A stretch of 64,000 nt of DNA from Granulosicoccus sp963833195 (GCA_963833195.1 CAWHXF010000027.1:2170001-2234000), one strand, 5' to 3'. Positions 21,201 to 38,911 are shown, counted from the stretch's first letter. Made by a program: numbers and translations. Notes: a model not told the origin generated them from the letters alone.

Positions 21201-21810
21201 GTCCCTCGCACGCTTCGTCTCGGACGCGTTCTACGCGGGTGCGCTCGACGCCGAGCCCGGTTGCGCCAACCGGCGGCTCGTCGCACCGGCGGACGGCTTC
21301 GGGCACGAGGCATTGAAGCCGCACGGCCTCGCGTTCGCGGAGCTCGAGCACGCCGCCTGCACGCAGAGGAGCGACGAGGAGGCGCGCGAGATCGCCGCGC
21401 TCTACGCGGCCGCCCTCGCCTGCACGGTCGTGGACCGGCACGGCGCGGAGCGGGCGATGACGCCCGCCGACATCCTCGTCGTCGCGCCCTACAACGTGCA
21501 GGTCCGCACGCTGGAGCGCGCGCTGCGCGACGTGTCGGGCGGTGAGGTGCGGGTCGGCACGGTGGACCGCTTCCAGGGTCAGGAAGCGGAAGTCGTGCTC
21601 GTGTCGATGACGACGTCGGACGTGGAGTCCATGCCGCGCGACGCCTCGTTCCTGCTGTCGCCGAACCGATTGAACGTCGCGATCAGCCGCGCGCGCTGCA
21701 CGGCGGTGATCGTGGCCTCGTCGGGCCTGCTGGACCTGGATGCGCGCAACGTGGAGGAGATGCGGCTCGCGAACCTGTTGTGCCGGGCGCGGGCGGACGC
21801 GGAGGCCTGA
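18226..21810 (+). CDS. TM0106-type RecB-like nuclease / RNase H-like / SF1 helicase fusion
   Basis: 1194 residues. N-terminal third: RecB-like nuclease region (CRQAACWDLARRRGLDD, HEAAILSRL, WFGYADFLRR, KHVLQIALYAELVAAMQG) ending in a Cys cluster CAACAQCGWGSRC that may bind an Fe-S cluster. Middle: DEDD-type exonuclease-like domain (LWFDFEGDPLEPGGLEYLCG, LYHYAPYEVTALKRL, DLYRVVR, YNRDDCVSTRRL). C-terminal: superfamily 1 Dna2/Upf1-like helicase with Walker A QGPPGAGKT (about residue 810), VDEAGQ (about 918), VGDPMQLPQP, SWRMHP, TVDRFQGQEAE and NRLNVAISRAR. All key motifs look intact. The architecture fits DNA end processing, repair or defence; its substrate is not known. It lies upstream of a VapBC pair. 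Confidence 0.85.
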   Translation: MSRAPATLPPTFLATFLGCRQAACWDLARRRGLDDARPDELTGQGELITGLGEAHEAAILSRLRAHAEVHVVEAAGDPSRREQAITDTRAAMDAGVPWIHQAALGGEVEGGGWFGYADFLRRTDEPCPSWPWSYEPWDAKLARHAAPKHVLQIALYAELVAAMQGAPSAHMGLMLGDGTRDGHAELRLRTEDFRWYLRRIAMRVERFGAALPRHDFTGDPCAACAQCGWGSRCATIWSAADHLSAVADITRAQRTKLAAAGIDTLAGLAALHPFDPEGAPRTGIAAQSLARLAQQAAVQLATRESADGSPPAVELLPVPHGLGFDRLPAPDAGDLWFDFEGDPLEPGGLEYLCGIVLRADALEGGRIDGADVEPVPDAPDLHFAMFWAHDAAAEKRAFVAFVDFARAHFERHPGAHLYHYAPYEVTALKRLAMLHAVREAEVDGMLRDGRFVDLYRVVRETMRVGAPSYSIKKLEPLYMEARATATADGGDSVVMYHRWRETGDDALLRDIADYNRDDCVSTRRLHEWLLARADGAAERGLRGTPEAAEDAAPEGDAKDGRPETDAERAKREKARTRAAERREANEARAAELAGVEARLAETLGDEVDAPDRRGLRLARDLLRFHEREAKPEWWAFFERDGAAHEELVVDADALGACTADPTHWGEPVKRSLSYRYTFPEQETKLSAGSVHMRGEGGITVAAVDLDARTVTVTRGQALDAPPPLMSLMPGGPLDTSSISDAVRRVAIDRASNGERYPHIHALLELAPPRIAGRAPGEPVVAERATSPGELLDATVEAVLELESSWLVVQGPPGAGKTYTLARVIAALMRDGRTVGVSSNSHAAVDNVLRGVEAHWADTMGEHGHGPFTGYKKTSGTYDSPLADPMIVKAGRSTSDGQLYGGTAWYFTGNDAPEVDVLVVDEAGQVSLGHLVGMATAARNIVLVGDPMQLPQPTKGSHPNDSGRSCLEWAVGDVPVVSPERGVFLGTSWRMHPSLARFVSDAFYAGALDAEPGCANRRLVAPADGFGHEALKPHGLAFAELEHAACTQRSDEEAREIAALYAAALACTVVDRHGAERAMTPADILVVAPYNVQVRTLERALRDVSGGEVRVGTVDRFQGQEAEVVLVSMTTSDVESMPRDASFLLSPNRLNVAISRARCTAVIVASSGLLDLDARNVEEMRLANLLCRARADAEA

Positions 21811-21892
21811 ACGGATCCGAATCCCGCAGGGCTTGAACCGAGGGAACGGGACGATCACAATGCACTCCTGACGAAATGCATTGCACGAGATC

Positions 21893-22165
21893 ATGATTCG
21901 ATCCACGTTGACACGCCGTTGGCAGACGACGATTCCCGCAGAGGTCAGGCGCGCCCTCGGGCTGACCCCCGAACAGCGACTCGTCTACGAGATTCGAGGC
22001 GATACGGTCGTGCTGCGGCCGGAAGTCGAATCGCTCATGGATCTTCGAGGCAGTCTCTCGAGCGATCGACCGGCCGGCAGCAAGGACGATGAAAGGGAGG
22101 CCGCCCGACGCGATCTCGTCGACACGACGGCACCCCGCGAAGCCGATCGACGGCGTGCCGGGTGA
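21893..22165 (+). CDS. AbrB/MazE-type antitoxin of a VapBC pair
   Basis: 90 residues from the ATG at 21893 (MIRSTLTRRWQTTIPAEVRR); a TTG four codons upstream is an alternative. The swapped-hairpin AbrB fold is shown by TTIPAEVRRALGLTPEQRLV followed by YEIRGDTVVLRPE. The C-terminal half is polar and charged, as expected for the toxin-neutralising tail. The stop overlaps the toxin GTG start (GTGA). AATGCA and TGCATTGCA motifs at 21858-21885 just upstream could be the autoregulatory operator. Confidence 0.85.
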   Translation: MIRSTLTRRWQTTIPAEVRRALGLTPEQRLVYEIRGDTVVLRPEVESLMDLRGSLSSDRPAGSKDDEREAARRDLVDTTAPREADRRRAG

Positions 22166-22569
22166 GGCGGTACCTGCTCGATGCGAACCTGGTACTCAGG
22201 TTCCTCCTGAACGACCATCCGGAACTCTCCGATCGTGCTGCCGGTCTCTTCGCGCGGGCCGCCGCTGGGGAGTGCGTGCTGGTGCTGCCGTCGGTCGTGG
22301 TCGCCGAGTGCGTGTGCGTCCTGCGTTCGTTCTACGACAAGTCTCACGCCGATATCTCGCGGGTGCTCTCGTCCCTTGCGACCCGGCGTGGTCTGCTGAG
22401 TGACGAACCGGCCCTCGTCGTCGACGCCCTGGACCGGATGGCGAGAACACGACTCGATTACGTGGACTGCTATCTGGCGGCTCGTGCCGCCGACGCCGAC
22501 GACACCGTCGCGACCTTCGACAAGGGGCTTCGGAAGTTCGATGACATCAGGCTCTGGGCCAACGAATAG
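22162..22569 (+). CDS. PIN-domain toxin (VapC family)
   Basis: 135 residues from a GTG overlapping the antitoxin stop. PIN-domain acidic residues are visible: LLDANLVLRFLL (first Asp), VVVAECVCVL (Glu), LDYVDCYLAARA (Asp) and VATFDKGLRKFDD (late Asp). VapC toxins are Mg-dependent ribonucleases, often cutting tRNA. The pair is complete and probably functional. It sits between the nuclease-helicase and the RarD-like permease inside the block that splits the str and S10 operons. Confidence 0.88.
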   Translation: MRRYLLDANLVLRFLLNDHPELSDRAAGLFARAAAGECVLVLPSVVVAECVCVLRSFYDKSHADISRVLSSLATRRGLLSDEPALVVDALDRMARTRLDYVDCYLAARAADADDTVATFDKGLRKFDDIRLWANE

Positions 22570-22606
22570 TCCGTTCTGAACCCGAGCGGCGACCGCCTTT
22601 CGGCCG

Positions 22607-23566
22607 TCACCCGTCGGAAGTGAACGCTACCGTTCGCGCAGGCGGCACGGCACGGCGTCGAGCCTCGCTCCCGACCAGCCACAGCCCCACCGCCGCCAGC
22701 GTGGTCGCGAACGCCACCACGCGCGGCGCATCCAGCGCCTCGCCGAACACGACCACGGCGAGCGCGAAGTGCATGACGGGCGTGATGTACTGCAGCAGTC
22801 CGAGCGTGCCGAGCTCGATGCGCCGGGCCGCGACGCCCATCGCGAGCAGCGGCAGCAGCGTGATGATGCCGGACAGCATCAGCCAGCCCTGCGTGGGCGT
22901 CGGGACCGCCCCGAGCGGGGCCGCGGCGAGCAGCAGCCAGCCGGCCGCGAACGGCGCGAGCAGCAGCGTCTCCAGCAGCAGTCCCGTCACCGCGTCCGCG
23001 TCCATGCGCTTGCGCAGCGCGCCGTACACGCCGAACGACACGGCGAGCGAGAGCGCGTAGGTCGGTGCGGTGCCCGCGAGCACGAAGCTCGCGGCCATGC
23101 CGATGGCGGCGACCGCGAGCGAGCCGAGCTTCCAGCGCCCCAGCCGCTCGCCGAACACGAGCGCGCCGAGCGCGGAGTTCGCGATGGGCACCAGGAAGTA
23201 GCCCAGGCTCGACTGCAGCACCTCGCCGGCAGCCACCGCGCGGATGAACACGAGCCAGTTGAGGGAAATCACCAGCGCCGCTGCCAGCACGAGGTGCCAT
23301 TGGCGCACGGCGCGGATGCGGCGCACCACGGCCGGCAGACCCGGGCGGATCGACAGCGCGAGCACGAGCGCGAGGCAGCACAGCACGATGCGCCACGCCA
23401 GGACGTCCTCCGGGGAGACGTCCGCGAGGCGCTTGAAGTACAGCGGAAAGAAGCCCCACGTGCCGTAGGCGAAGAGCCCGAACAGGACCCCGTCGCGCAC
23501 GTGACGAGGCCCGCGCGCGGCGGGCCTCGTTACATGCGATGGGTCGGGCATCGAACCTGGCGCCAT
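22607..23566 (-). CDS. rarD: EamA-family permease, RarD-like
   Basis: 319 residues with about ten hydrophobic segments. RarD signatures: GVLFGLFAYGTWGFFPLYFK near the N-terminus, LNWLVFIRAV, QSSLGYFLVPIANSALGAL and GLLQYITPVMHFALAV. The substrate is unknown; family members are named for chloramphenicol sensitivity. The start at 23566 lies in a palindrome (23559-23575, GGCGCCAT-G-ATGGCGCC); an ATG at 23551 is an alternative. It begins only 16 nt after rpsJ ends on the same strand, so it may be transcribed as the last gene of the str operon. Confidence 0.85.
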   Translation of the reverse strand: MAPGSMPDPSHVTRPAARGPRHVRDGVLFGLFAYGTWGFFPLYFKRLADVSPEDVLAWRIVLCCLALVLALSIRPGLPAVVRRIRAVRQWHLVLAAALVISLNWLVFIRAVAAGEVLQSSLGYFLVPIANSALGALVFGERLGRWKLGSLAVAAIGMAASFVLAGTAPTYALSLAVSFGVYGALRKRMDADAVTGLLLETLLLAPFAAGWLLLAAAPLGAVPTPTQGWLMLSGIITLLPLLAMGVAARRIELGTLGLLQYITPVMHFALAVVVFGEALDAPRVVAFATTLAAVGLWLVGSEARRRAVPPARTVAFTSDG

Positions 23567-23582
23567 GATGGCGCCGGCCGGA

Positions 23583-23894
23583 TCAGTTCAGCTTGATCTG
23601 CACGTCCACGCCGGCGGCGAGGTCGAGCTTCATCAGCGCATCGACCGTCTTCTCGGTCGGGTCGACGATGTCCATCAGGCGCTTGTGGGTGCGCAGCTCG
23701 TACTGGTCGCGCGCGTCCTTGTTGACGTGCGGCGACACGAGCACGGTGTAGCGCTCCTTCTTGGTCGGCAGCGGGATGGGCCCGAGGACCCGGGCGCCGG
23801 TGCGGCGCGCGGTCTCGAGGATCTCCTTCGCCGAACGGTCGATCAGTCGGTGATCGAACGCCTTCAGGCGGATGCGTATGGTCTGGCTGGCCAT
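23583..23894 (-). CDS. rpsJ: 30S ribosomal protein S10
   Basis: 103 residues (MASQTIRIRLKAFDHRLID), standard. S10 is in the 30S head and is also NusE, the partner of NusB in antitermination. It follows tufA by 16 nt. In gammaproteobacteria rplC should come next; here a RarD-like permease follows and rplC is 15.5 kb away, so rpsJ is physically part of the str operon only. Confidence 0.98.
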   Translation of the reverse strand: MASQTIRIRLKAFDHRLIDRSAKEILETARRTGARVLGPIPLPTKKERYTVLVSPHVNKDARDQYELRTHKRLMDIVDPTEKTVDALMKLDLAAGVDVQIKLN

Positions 23895-23910
23895 GTCGGG
23901 TGCGTGTTCC

Positions 23911-25101
<1,191 letters not shown>

Positions 25102-25164
25102 GGGTCTGTCTCGCCTCTGCTGGTCTGCTTGGAATGGAAAAAGGGGGGAAGGGCGTGGGTGCGA

Positions 25165-27255
25165 CTAGCGGTTCAAAACCGCCGACACGACGGCCGCGGG
25201 CGGTGCCGCGTACTTCTCGAACTCCATCGAATACACCGCCCGGCCCTGCGTCGCCGAACGCAGGTCGGTGGAATAGCCGAACATCTCGGCGAGCGGCACC
25301 TCGGCGCGGATGACCTTGCCGCCGGGCTGCTCGTCCATGCCGTGCACGATGCCGCGCCGCCGGTTCAGGTCGCCCATGACGTCACCCATGTAGTCCTCGG
25401 GCGTGACGACCTCGACGCGCATGACGGGCTCGAGCAGCGTCGGCGACGCCTCCTGCGTGCCGTTGCGCACGGCCATGGAGGCCGCGATGCGGAACGCCAT
25501 CTCGTTGCTGTCCACCTCGTGGAACGAGCCGTCGAAGAGCGTCGCGCGCACGTCCACGACCGGGTAGCCGCCGAGCACGCCGTTGGCGAGCGCCTCGCGC
25601 ACGCCGCGCTCCACCGCGGGGATGAACTCCTTGGGCACCGCGCCGCCCGTGACCTCGCTCGCGAACTCGATGCCCGTGCCGCGCGGCAGGGGCTCGAAGC
25701 GGATGCGCACGTCGCCGTACTGGCCGGTGCCGCCGGTCTGGCGCACGAACTTGCCCTCGGCCTCGACGCTCTTGCCGATGGTCTCGCGGTAGCTGACCTG
25801 CGGCTTGCCGACGTTGGCCACGACGTTGAACTCGCGGCGCATGCGGTCCACGATGATGTCCAGGTGCAGCTCGCCCATGCCGCTGATGATGATCTGCGCG
25901 GACTCGTCGTCGGTGTGCACGCGGAACGACGGATCCTCGCGCGCGAGTCGCTGCAGCGCGGCGTCGAGCTTGTCCTGATCGGCGAGCGTCTTCGGCTCCA
26001 CGGCGACCGAGATGACGGGCTCCGGGAAGGTCATGCGCTCTAGCGCGATCGGTTTCTGCTGGTTGCACAGCGTGTCGCCGGTGGACACGTCCTTCATGCC
26101 CACGAACGCGGCGATGTCGCCGGCGCGCACCTCCTTGATCTCCTCCCGATCGTTCGCGTGCATCTGCAGCAGCCGGCCCACGCGCTCCTTCTTCTCGCGC
26201 AGCGGGTTCCAGACCATGTCGCCCTGCTTCACGGTGCCCGAGTACACGCGCACGAAGGCGAGCGAGCCGACGTAGCTGTCGTTGGCGATCTTGAACACGA
26301 GCGAGGCGAACGGCGCGTCGTCGTCGGCGGGGCGCGTGTCCGTCTTCTCGCCGTCGGGCAGCACGCCTTCGACGGCCGCCACGTCGTCCGGTGCCGGCAG
26401 GTAGTCGAGCACCGCGTCCAGCAGCGTCTGCACGCCCTTGTTCTTGAACGCCGAGCCGCACAGCACCGGGCAGATCTCGTTGGCGAGCGTGCGCGCGCGC
26501 AACCCCGTGCGGATGGTGGCCTCGTCCAGCTCGCCCGACTCGAGGTAGGCGTCCATCGCCTCGTCCGTCGCCTCGGCGGCGGCGGCCATGAGCTCCTCCC
26601 GCGCCTCGGCGGCGGCGTCGGCGAGGTCCGCCGGGATGTCCTCGTCGCGCCAGGTCAGTCCCTGGTCGGCGTCGTTCCAGTAGAGCGCGCGGCCGCGCAC
26701 CAGATCCACGACCCCCTCGAAGCCCTCCTCGCTGCCGATGGGCAGCTGCAGCGGCACGGGCACCGCGCCGAGGCGCTCGCGGATCTGGCTCACGCAGCGC
26801 GGAAAGTCGGCGCCGATGCGATCCATCTTGTTGACGAAGGCGATCCGCGGCACGCGGTACTTGTTGGCCTGGCGCCACACCGTCTCGGACTGGGGCTCCA
26901 CGCCGCCGACCGAGTCGAACACCGCCACCGCACCGTCGAGCACGCGCAACGAGCGCTCCACCTCGATGGTGAAGTCGACGTGCCCGGGGGTGTCGATGAT
27001 GTTGACGCGGTGCTTCGGCCGCGAGCCGTCCATGCCCGCCCAGAAGCACGTCGTGGCGGCGGACGTGATGGTGATGCCGCGCTCCTGCTCCTGCGCCATC
27101 CAGTCCATGATGGCCGCGCCGTCGTGCACCTCGCCGATCTTGTGCGAGACGCCGGTGTAGAACAGGATGCGCTCGGTCGTCGTCGTCTTGCCCGCATCGA
27201 TGTGGGCCATGATGCCGACGTTCCGGTACAGCGACAGCGGGGTGCTACGGGCCAA
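25165..27255 (-). CDS. fusA: Elongation factor G
   Basis: 696 residues. G1 motif AHIDAGKTTTTERIL near residue 20, DTPGHVDF and NKMDR are present. EF-G drives translocation and, with RRF, ribosome recycling. Domain IV and V motifs (PKEFIPAVERGVREAL, FGYSTDLRSATQGRA) are intact. Gap to rpsG 75 nt, to tufA 63 nt. Confidence 0.98.
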   Translation of the reverse strand: MARSTPLSLYRNVGIMAHIDAGKTTTTERILFYTGVSHKIGEVHDGAAIMDWMAQEQERGITITSAATTCFWAGMDGSRPKHRVNIIDTPGHVDFTIEVERSLRVLDGAVAVFDSVGGVEPQSETVWRQANKYRVPRIAFVNKMDRIGADFPRCVSQIRERLGAVPVPLQLPIGSEEGFEGVVDLVRGRALYWNDADQGLTWRDEDIPADLADAAAEAREELMAAAAEATDEAMDAYLESGELDEATIRTGLRARTLANEICPVLCGSAFKNKGVQTLLDAVLDYLPAPDDVAAVEGVLPDGEKTDTRPADDDAPFASLVFKIANDSYVGSLAFVRVYSGTVKQGDMVWNPLREKKERVGRLLQMHANDREEIKEVRAGDIAAFVGMKDVSTGDTLCNQQKPIALERMTFPEPVISVAVEPKTLADQDKLDAALQRLAREDPSFRVHTDDESAQIIISGMGELHLDIIVDRMRREFNVVANVGKPQVSYRETIGKSVEAEGKFVRQTGGTGQYGDVRIRFEPLPRGTGIEFASEVTGGAVPKEFIPAVERGVREALANGVLGGYPVVDVRATLFDGSFHEVDSNEMAFRIAASMAVRNGTQEASPTLLEPVMRVEVVTPEDYMGDVMGDLNRRRGIVHGMDEQPGGKVIRAEVPLAEMFGYSTDLRSATQGRAVYSMEFEKYAAPPAAVVSAVLNR

Positions 27256-27330
27256 GGGGAGTCAGGAGTCGGATCAAAGAGCGAAGGGACGCGCCGACGC
27301 GGGGCGCGACCGGGACGTGGTCGCGCGCCG

Positions 27331-27801
27331 CTACCAGCGGTAGTGGGAGAACGCCTTGTTGGCCTCGGCCATGCGGTGCACGTCGTCGCGCTTCTTGACG
27401 GCGCTGCCGCGCTTCTCGGCCGCGTCGTAGAGCTCGCCGGCGAGCTTGAGCGTCATGGACTTCTCGCCGCGCTTGCGCGCCGAGTCGATGATCCAGCGCA
27501 TGGCCAGCGCGCTGCGGCGCACGGGCCGTACCTCGACGGGCACCTGGTAGGTGGCACCGCCGACACGGCGGCTCTTGACCTCGACGGCCGGAGACACGTT
27601 CTCGAGCGCCGCTTCCAGCGTCTCGACCGGGGCGGCCACGCCCTTCTCCTTGATGGCGTCGAGCGCGCCGTAGATGACGCGCTCGGCGACGGCCTTCTTG
27701 CCGTCGATCATCATGATGTTGATGAACTTCGCGAGGCGCACGGATCCGTACTTGGGGTCCGGAAGGATCTCGCGCCGGGGGGCCTGGACTCGTCGTGACA
27801 T
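27331..27801 (-). CDS. rpsG: 30S ribosomal protein S7
   Basis: 156 residues (MSRRVQAPRREILPDPKYGS). It nucleates assembly of the 30S head. In E. coli S7 represses the str operon by binding the rpsL-rpsG spacer; here that spacer is 35 nt. Conserved AMRWIIDSARKRGEKSM and the Trp-ending C-terminus (AFSHYRW) are present. Confidence 0.98.
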   Translation of the reverse strand: MSRRVQAPRREILPDPKYGSVRLAKFINIMMIDGKKAVAERVIYGALDAIKEKGVAAPVETLEAALENVSPAVEVKSRRVGGATYQVPVEVRPVRRSALAMRWIIDSARKRGEKSMTLKLAGELYDAAEKRGSAVKKRDDVHRMAEANKAFSHYRW

Positions 27802-27836
27802 GTGCGGGGGCTACGAAGGGGTTCGGATGGGGGCGA

Positions 27837-28211
27837 TCAGGACTTCGGACGCTTGGCGCCGTACTTCGAGCGACCCTGGCGACGCGAGTCGACGCCCTGG
27901 GTGTCCAGGCTGCCGCGCACCGTGTGGTAGCGCACGCCCGGCAGGTCCTTGACCCGGCCGCCGCGGATGAGCACGACCGAGTGCTCCTGCAGGTTGTGGC
28001 CCTCGCCCCCGATGTAGGAGGTGACCTCGTAGCCGTTGGTCAGGCGCACGCGCGCGACCTTTCTCATTGCCGAGTTCGGCTTCTTCGGCGTCGTGGTGTA
28101 GACGCGGGTGCAGACGCCGCGCTTCTGCGGGCACGCCTGCAGCGCGGGTACGTTCGACTTTTCCTTCTTCTGCTTGCGCGGCTTGCGCACGAGCTGGTTG
28201 ATCGTCGCCAT
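27837..28211 (-). CDS. rpsL: 30S ribosomal protein S12
   Basis: 124 residues from the ATG at 28211 (MATINQLVRKPRKQKKEK); the frame is open upstream but lacks similarity. S12 controls decoding accuracy. The Lys-rich loop TTTPKKPNSA (Lys43/Lys44) and GVRYHTVRG are unchanged from streptomycin-sensitive sequences. First gene of the str operon, with a strong promoter about 190 nt upstream. Confidence 0.97.
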   Translation of the reverse strand: MATINQLVRKPRKQKKEKSNVPALQACPQKRGVCTRVYTTTPKKPNSAMRKVARVRLTNGYEVTSYIGGEGHNLQEHSVVLIRGGRVKDLPGVRYHTVRGSLDTQGVDSRRQGRSKYGAKRPKS

Positions 28212-28399
28212 GAAGTTCCGTGGTGTGTCCGGGTGCGGCGTGAGAGAACCCGGAAGCGCGCCGGGAGGGAGCAGGGAACCCGTGCCACACGGACTCCGAG
28301 GAAAGTGGACGGCCCGCCCCGCCCGTCCGCCGGCAAGGGCGTGACGGGCGGCGGACCCGGGCAGCGACGCACCGGAATGCGCACGCGTCGAGCCGGGCA

Positions 28400-28428
28400 A
28401 TGCTAGGGACGAACGAGTTCCGTGTCAA
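28400..28428 (-). promoter_or_regulatory. str operon promoter
   Basis: On the minus strand TTGACA (28423-28428), a 17-nt spacer and TAGCAT (28400-28405) form a near-consensus sigma-70 promoter. It starts exactly where the hairpin after the BCCT gene ends. The implied transcript has a leader of about 180 nt before rpsL. Confidence 0.8.
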
Positions 28429-28457
28429 CCGACCCCGGCGTCATCGGCCGGGGTCGG
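28429..28457 (-). terminator. Hairpin after BCCT transporter gene
   Basis: Perfect 11-bp stem CCGACCCCGGC / GCCGGGGTCGG with a 7-nt loop, 6 nt after the transporter stop codon. There is no U-tract because the next bases are the -35 box of the str promoter. It probably isolates the ribosomal operon from the transporter gene. Confidence 0.6.
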
Positions 28458-28463
28458 CGACGC

Positions 28464-30188
28464 TCAGGCCGCCGCGGGCCGCACCGGCGAAGGCACGGCC
28501 GCACCGACACCGAGCACCAGGTCGCCCCGCTCGTCGATGACGCTCGGCACGCCCGCCCGGTCGCGCCGACCGTCCATCCAGATCGCCTTGAACAGCGACA
28601 CCATCATGAGCAGCATCACGACCGAGAAGGGCAACGCTCCGATCACCATCGCCGTCTGGATGGCGGACAGCCCGCCGATCAGCAGCAGCGCCGCGACCAC
28701 CGCCCCGAGCGCCACGCCCCAGAACAGGATGTGCGGCCGCGCCTTCGGGCCCTCGTCACCGGCGGCATTGATCGTGTTGACGATCAGCACCGCCGAGTCG
28801 GCCGAGGTGACGAGATACGTCATCAGCAGCACGACGATCAGGATGGCCATGGGCAGCGCCAGGTACGGAACGCCGGCCAGCAGCAGATCGGTCACGACGA
28901 AGATCTTCGCACCGTCCGCGGCCGCGTTGATCGCACCGCCCGCCACGCCGGAGAGCTCCAGGTCGATGGCGGTGCCGCCCGCGAACGCGAACCACACGAA
29001 GCACATGACCGCCGGCACGATCATGGCGCCGAGCACGAACTCGCGGATCGTGCGCCCCTTCGAGATGCGCGCGAGGAACACCCCGACGAACGGCGCGAAC
29101 GCGACCCACCAGGCCCAGTAGAACACCGTCCACGCACCTTGCCATGCGGCGAGCGCGTCGCCGGTCTCGGTGCCGTCGCCCGGGTAGACGCGGAACAGCA
29201 TGCCGGGCAGGCCGATCACGTAGTCGATCATGCCGCGGAACAGCGCCGAGAGCCCGAACATCGTCGAACCGACGATCAGGAGGAAGCCGAGCAGGAACAC
29301 GCTCAGCACCATGTTGATGTTCGACAGCCACTTGATGCCCTTGCCGACACCGGACAGCGCGGACAGGGTGGAGGCCCCCATGATGACGACGATCGCGAAG
29401 ATGATGGCCGCCGGCGAGGCCGTGCCTTCGGCGTTCAGCAACCAGTCGCCCATGCCGATGCGGCTCATGCCGGCGACGAACTGCTCCACGCCGAAGCCGA
29501 GCGTCTGCGCGACGCCGAGAATGGTCGCGACGACGGCCACCACGTCGATGACGTGGCCGAGCGGCCCCGACAGGCTCTTGCCGAACAACGGCGTGAGCGC
29601 CGAGCGCGTCGTCAGCGGCAGCCCGCGTCTATACGAGAAGTAGGCGAGCGCGAGCCCGACGATCGCGTAGGACGACCAGGCCGAGAAGCCCCAGTGCAGG
29701 AAGGAGTACTTGTAGGCGTTGGCGATGTTGTCCGCCGAGCCCGCCGTCGCGAGCCCCTGGATGACCTCGGGGTTGTTGGCGAAGTGATAGATGGGCTCGG
29801 CCACCGCCCAGGTGAGCATGCCGACGCCGATCCCCGCCCCGAACATCATCGAGAACCACGAGAAGTTGGTGAACTCGGGCTCGTCGTCGGGTCGGCCGAG
29901 CTTCATGCGCGCCGAGGTGGGCCAGACGGCCAGCGCCAGGCAGGCGAGCACGAACAGCGCCATGACCCAGACGTACCAGGTCGCGAAGTTCGTCAGGATG
30001 AACGAGTTCATGCCGTTCAGGACGGCACCGGCCTGCTCGGGAAACGCGACGGCCCATACCACCAGGGCGCCGATGATGATCTTCGCCGGGATGGTGACCC
30101 GGGTCGCGAAGCCCTTGTAGAAGCCGTGATCCGACGTCCGGATGGGGAGGTCGATCAGTGGTGGGCGTATCGCCATGAGCGGATCCAC
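28464..30188 (-). CDS. BCCT-family betaine/choline/carnitine transporter
   Basis: 574 residues, about 12 membrane segments. Family signature: WFSMMFGAGIGVGMLTWAVAEP followed by IYHFANNP, and the Trp-rich block FYWAWWVAFAPFVGVFLARISKG. These carriers import glycine betaine, choline or related compounds with Na+ or H+, mostly for osmoprotection. The GTG at 30188 or the ATG at 30176 (MAIRPPL) can start it. The C-terminal tail after the last segment is short, so regulation by a long osmosensing tail is unlikely. It separates rpoC from rpsL, which are usually neighbours. Confidence 0.93.
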   Translation of the reverse strand: MDPLMAIRPPLIDLPIRTSDHGFYKGFATRVTIPAKIIIGALVVWAVAFPEQAGAVLNGMNSFILTNFATWYVWVMALFVLACLALAVWPTSARMKLGRPDDEPEFTNFSWFSMMFGAGIGVGMLTWAVAEPIYHFANNPEVIQGLATAGSADNIANAYKYSFLHWGFSAWSSYAIVGLALAYFSYRRGLPLTTRSALTPLFGKSLSGPLGHVIDVVAVVATILGVAQTLGFGVEQFVAGMSRIGMGDWLLNAEGTASPAAIIFAIVVIMGASTLSALSGVGKGIKWLSNINMVLSVFLLGFLLIVGSTMFGLSALFRGMIDYVIGLPGMLFRVYPGDGTETGDALAAWQGAWTVFYWAWWVAFAPFVGVFLARISKGRTIREFVLGAMIVPAVMCFVWFAFAGGTAIDLELSGVAGGAINAAADGAKIFVVTDLLLAGVPYLALPMAILIVVLLMTYLVTSADSAVLIVNTINAAGDEGPKARPHILFWGVALGAVVAALLLIGGLSAIQTAMVIGALPFSVVMLLMMVSLFKAIWMDGRRDRAGVPSVIDERGDLVLGVGAAVPSPVRPAAA

Positions 30189-30349
30189 GTTTGAAGGATC
30201 TGCAAAGGTACGCCCGTCGCGTCGATCAGGCTACCTCGAATGGTCGGCGGGGCCGCCATCCGGCGGCGGCGCGGGTCCGGGCGGCGCGGGACTCGCCGGT
30301 GCGGAACCCGGCGGCGCATCCCGCGTCGCCGGTTCGACCCCTCACCGCC

Positions 30350-30377
30350 CTCCCGGACCGCGTCCGCGGCCCGGGAG
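30350..30377 (-). terminator. Hairpin downstream of rpoC
   Basis: Starting 8 nt after the rpoC stop, CTCCCGG...CCGGGAG plus an inner CCGC/GCGG form a 12-pair stem (one G-T pair) closed by GGAC. No clear U-tract follows. It is the likely end of the rplJL-rpoBC transcript. Confidence 0.55.
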
Positions 30378-30384
30378 CGACGTC

Positions 30385-34776
<4,392 letters not shown>

Positions 34777-34815
34777 GTTCTGTGTATCCCCGTTGTAGTT
34801 GGCAAGGTCCCTACG

Positions 34816-34831
34816 CCCATCAATCGGCCCA

Positions 34832-34839
<8 letters not shown>
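34816..34839. repeat. 12-bp tandem duplication across the rpoB stop codon
   Basis: CCCATCAATCGG occurs twice in a row. On the minus strand the repeated unit carries the codons Ala-Asp-stop, so a second in-frame TGA lies 12 nt after the first. It looks like a replication-slippage duplication that gives rpoB a backup stop. Confidence 0.8.

Positions 34840-38911
<4,072 letters not shown>

Noticed and set aside
23571..23582. rpsJ terminator
   Set aside because: The palindrome at 23559-23575 has no U-tract and covers a possible start codon, so a terminator call is not supported.
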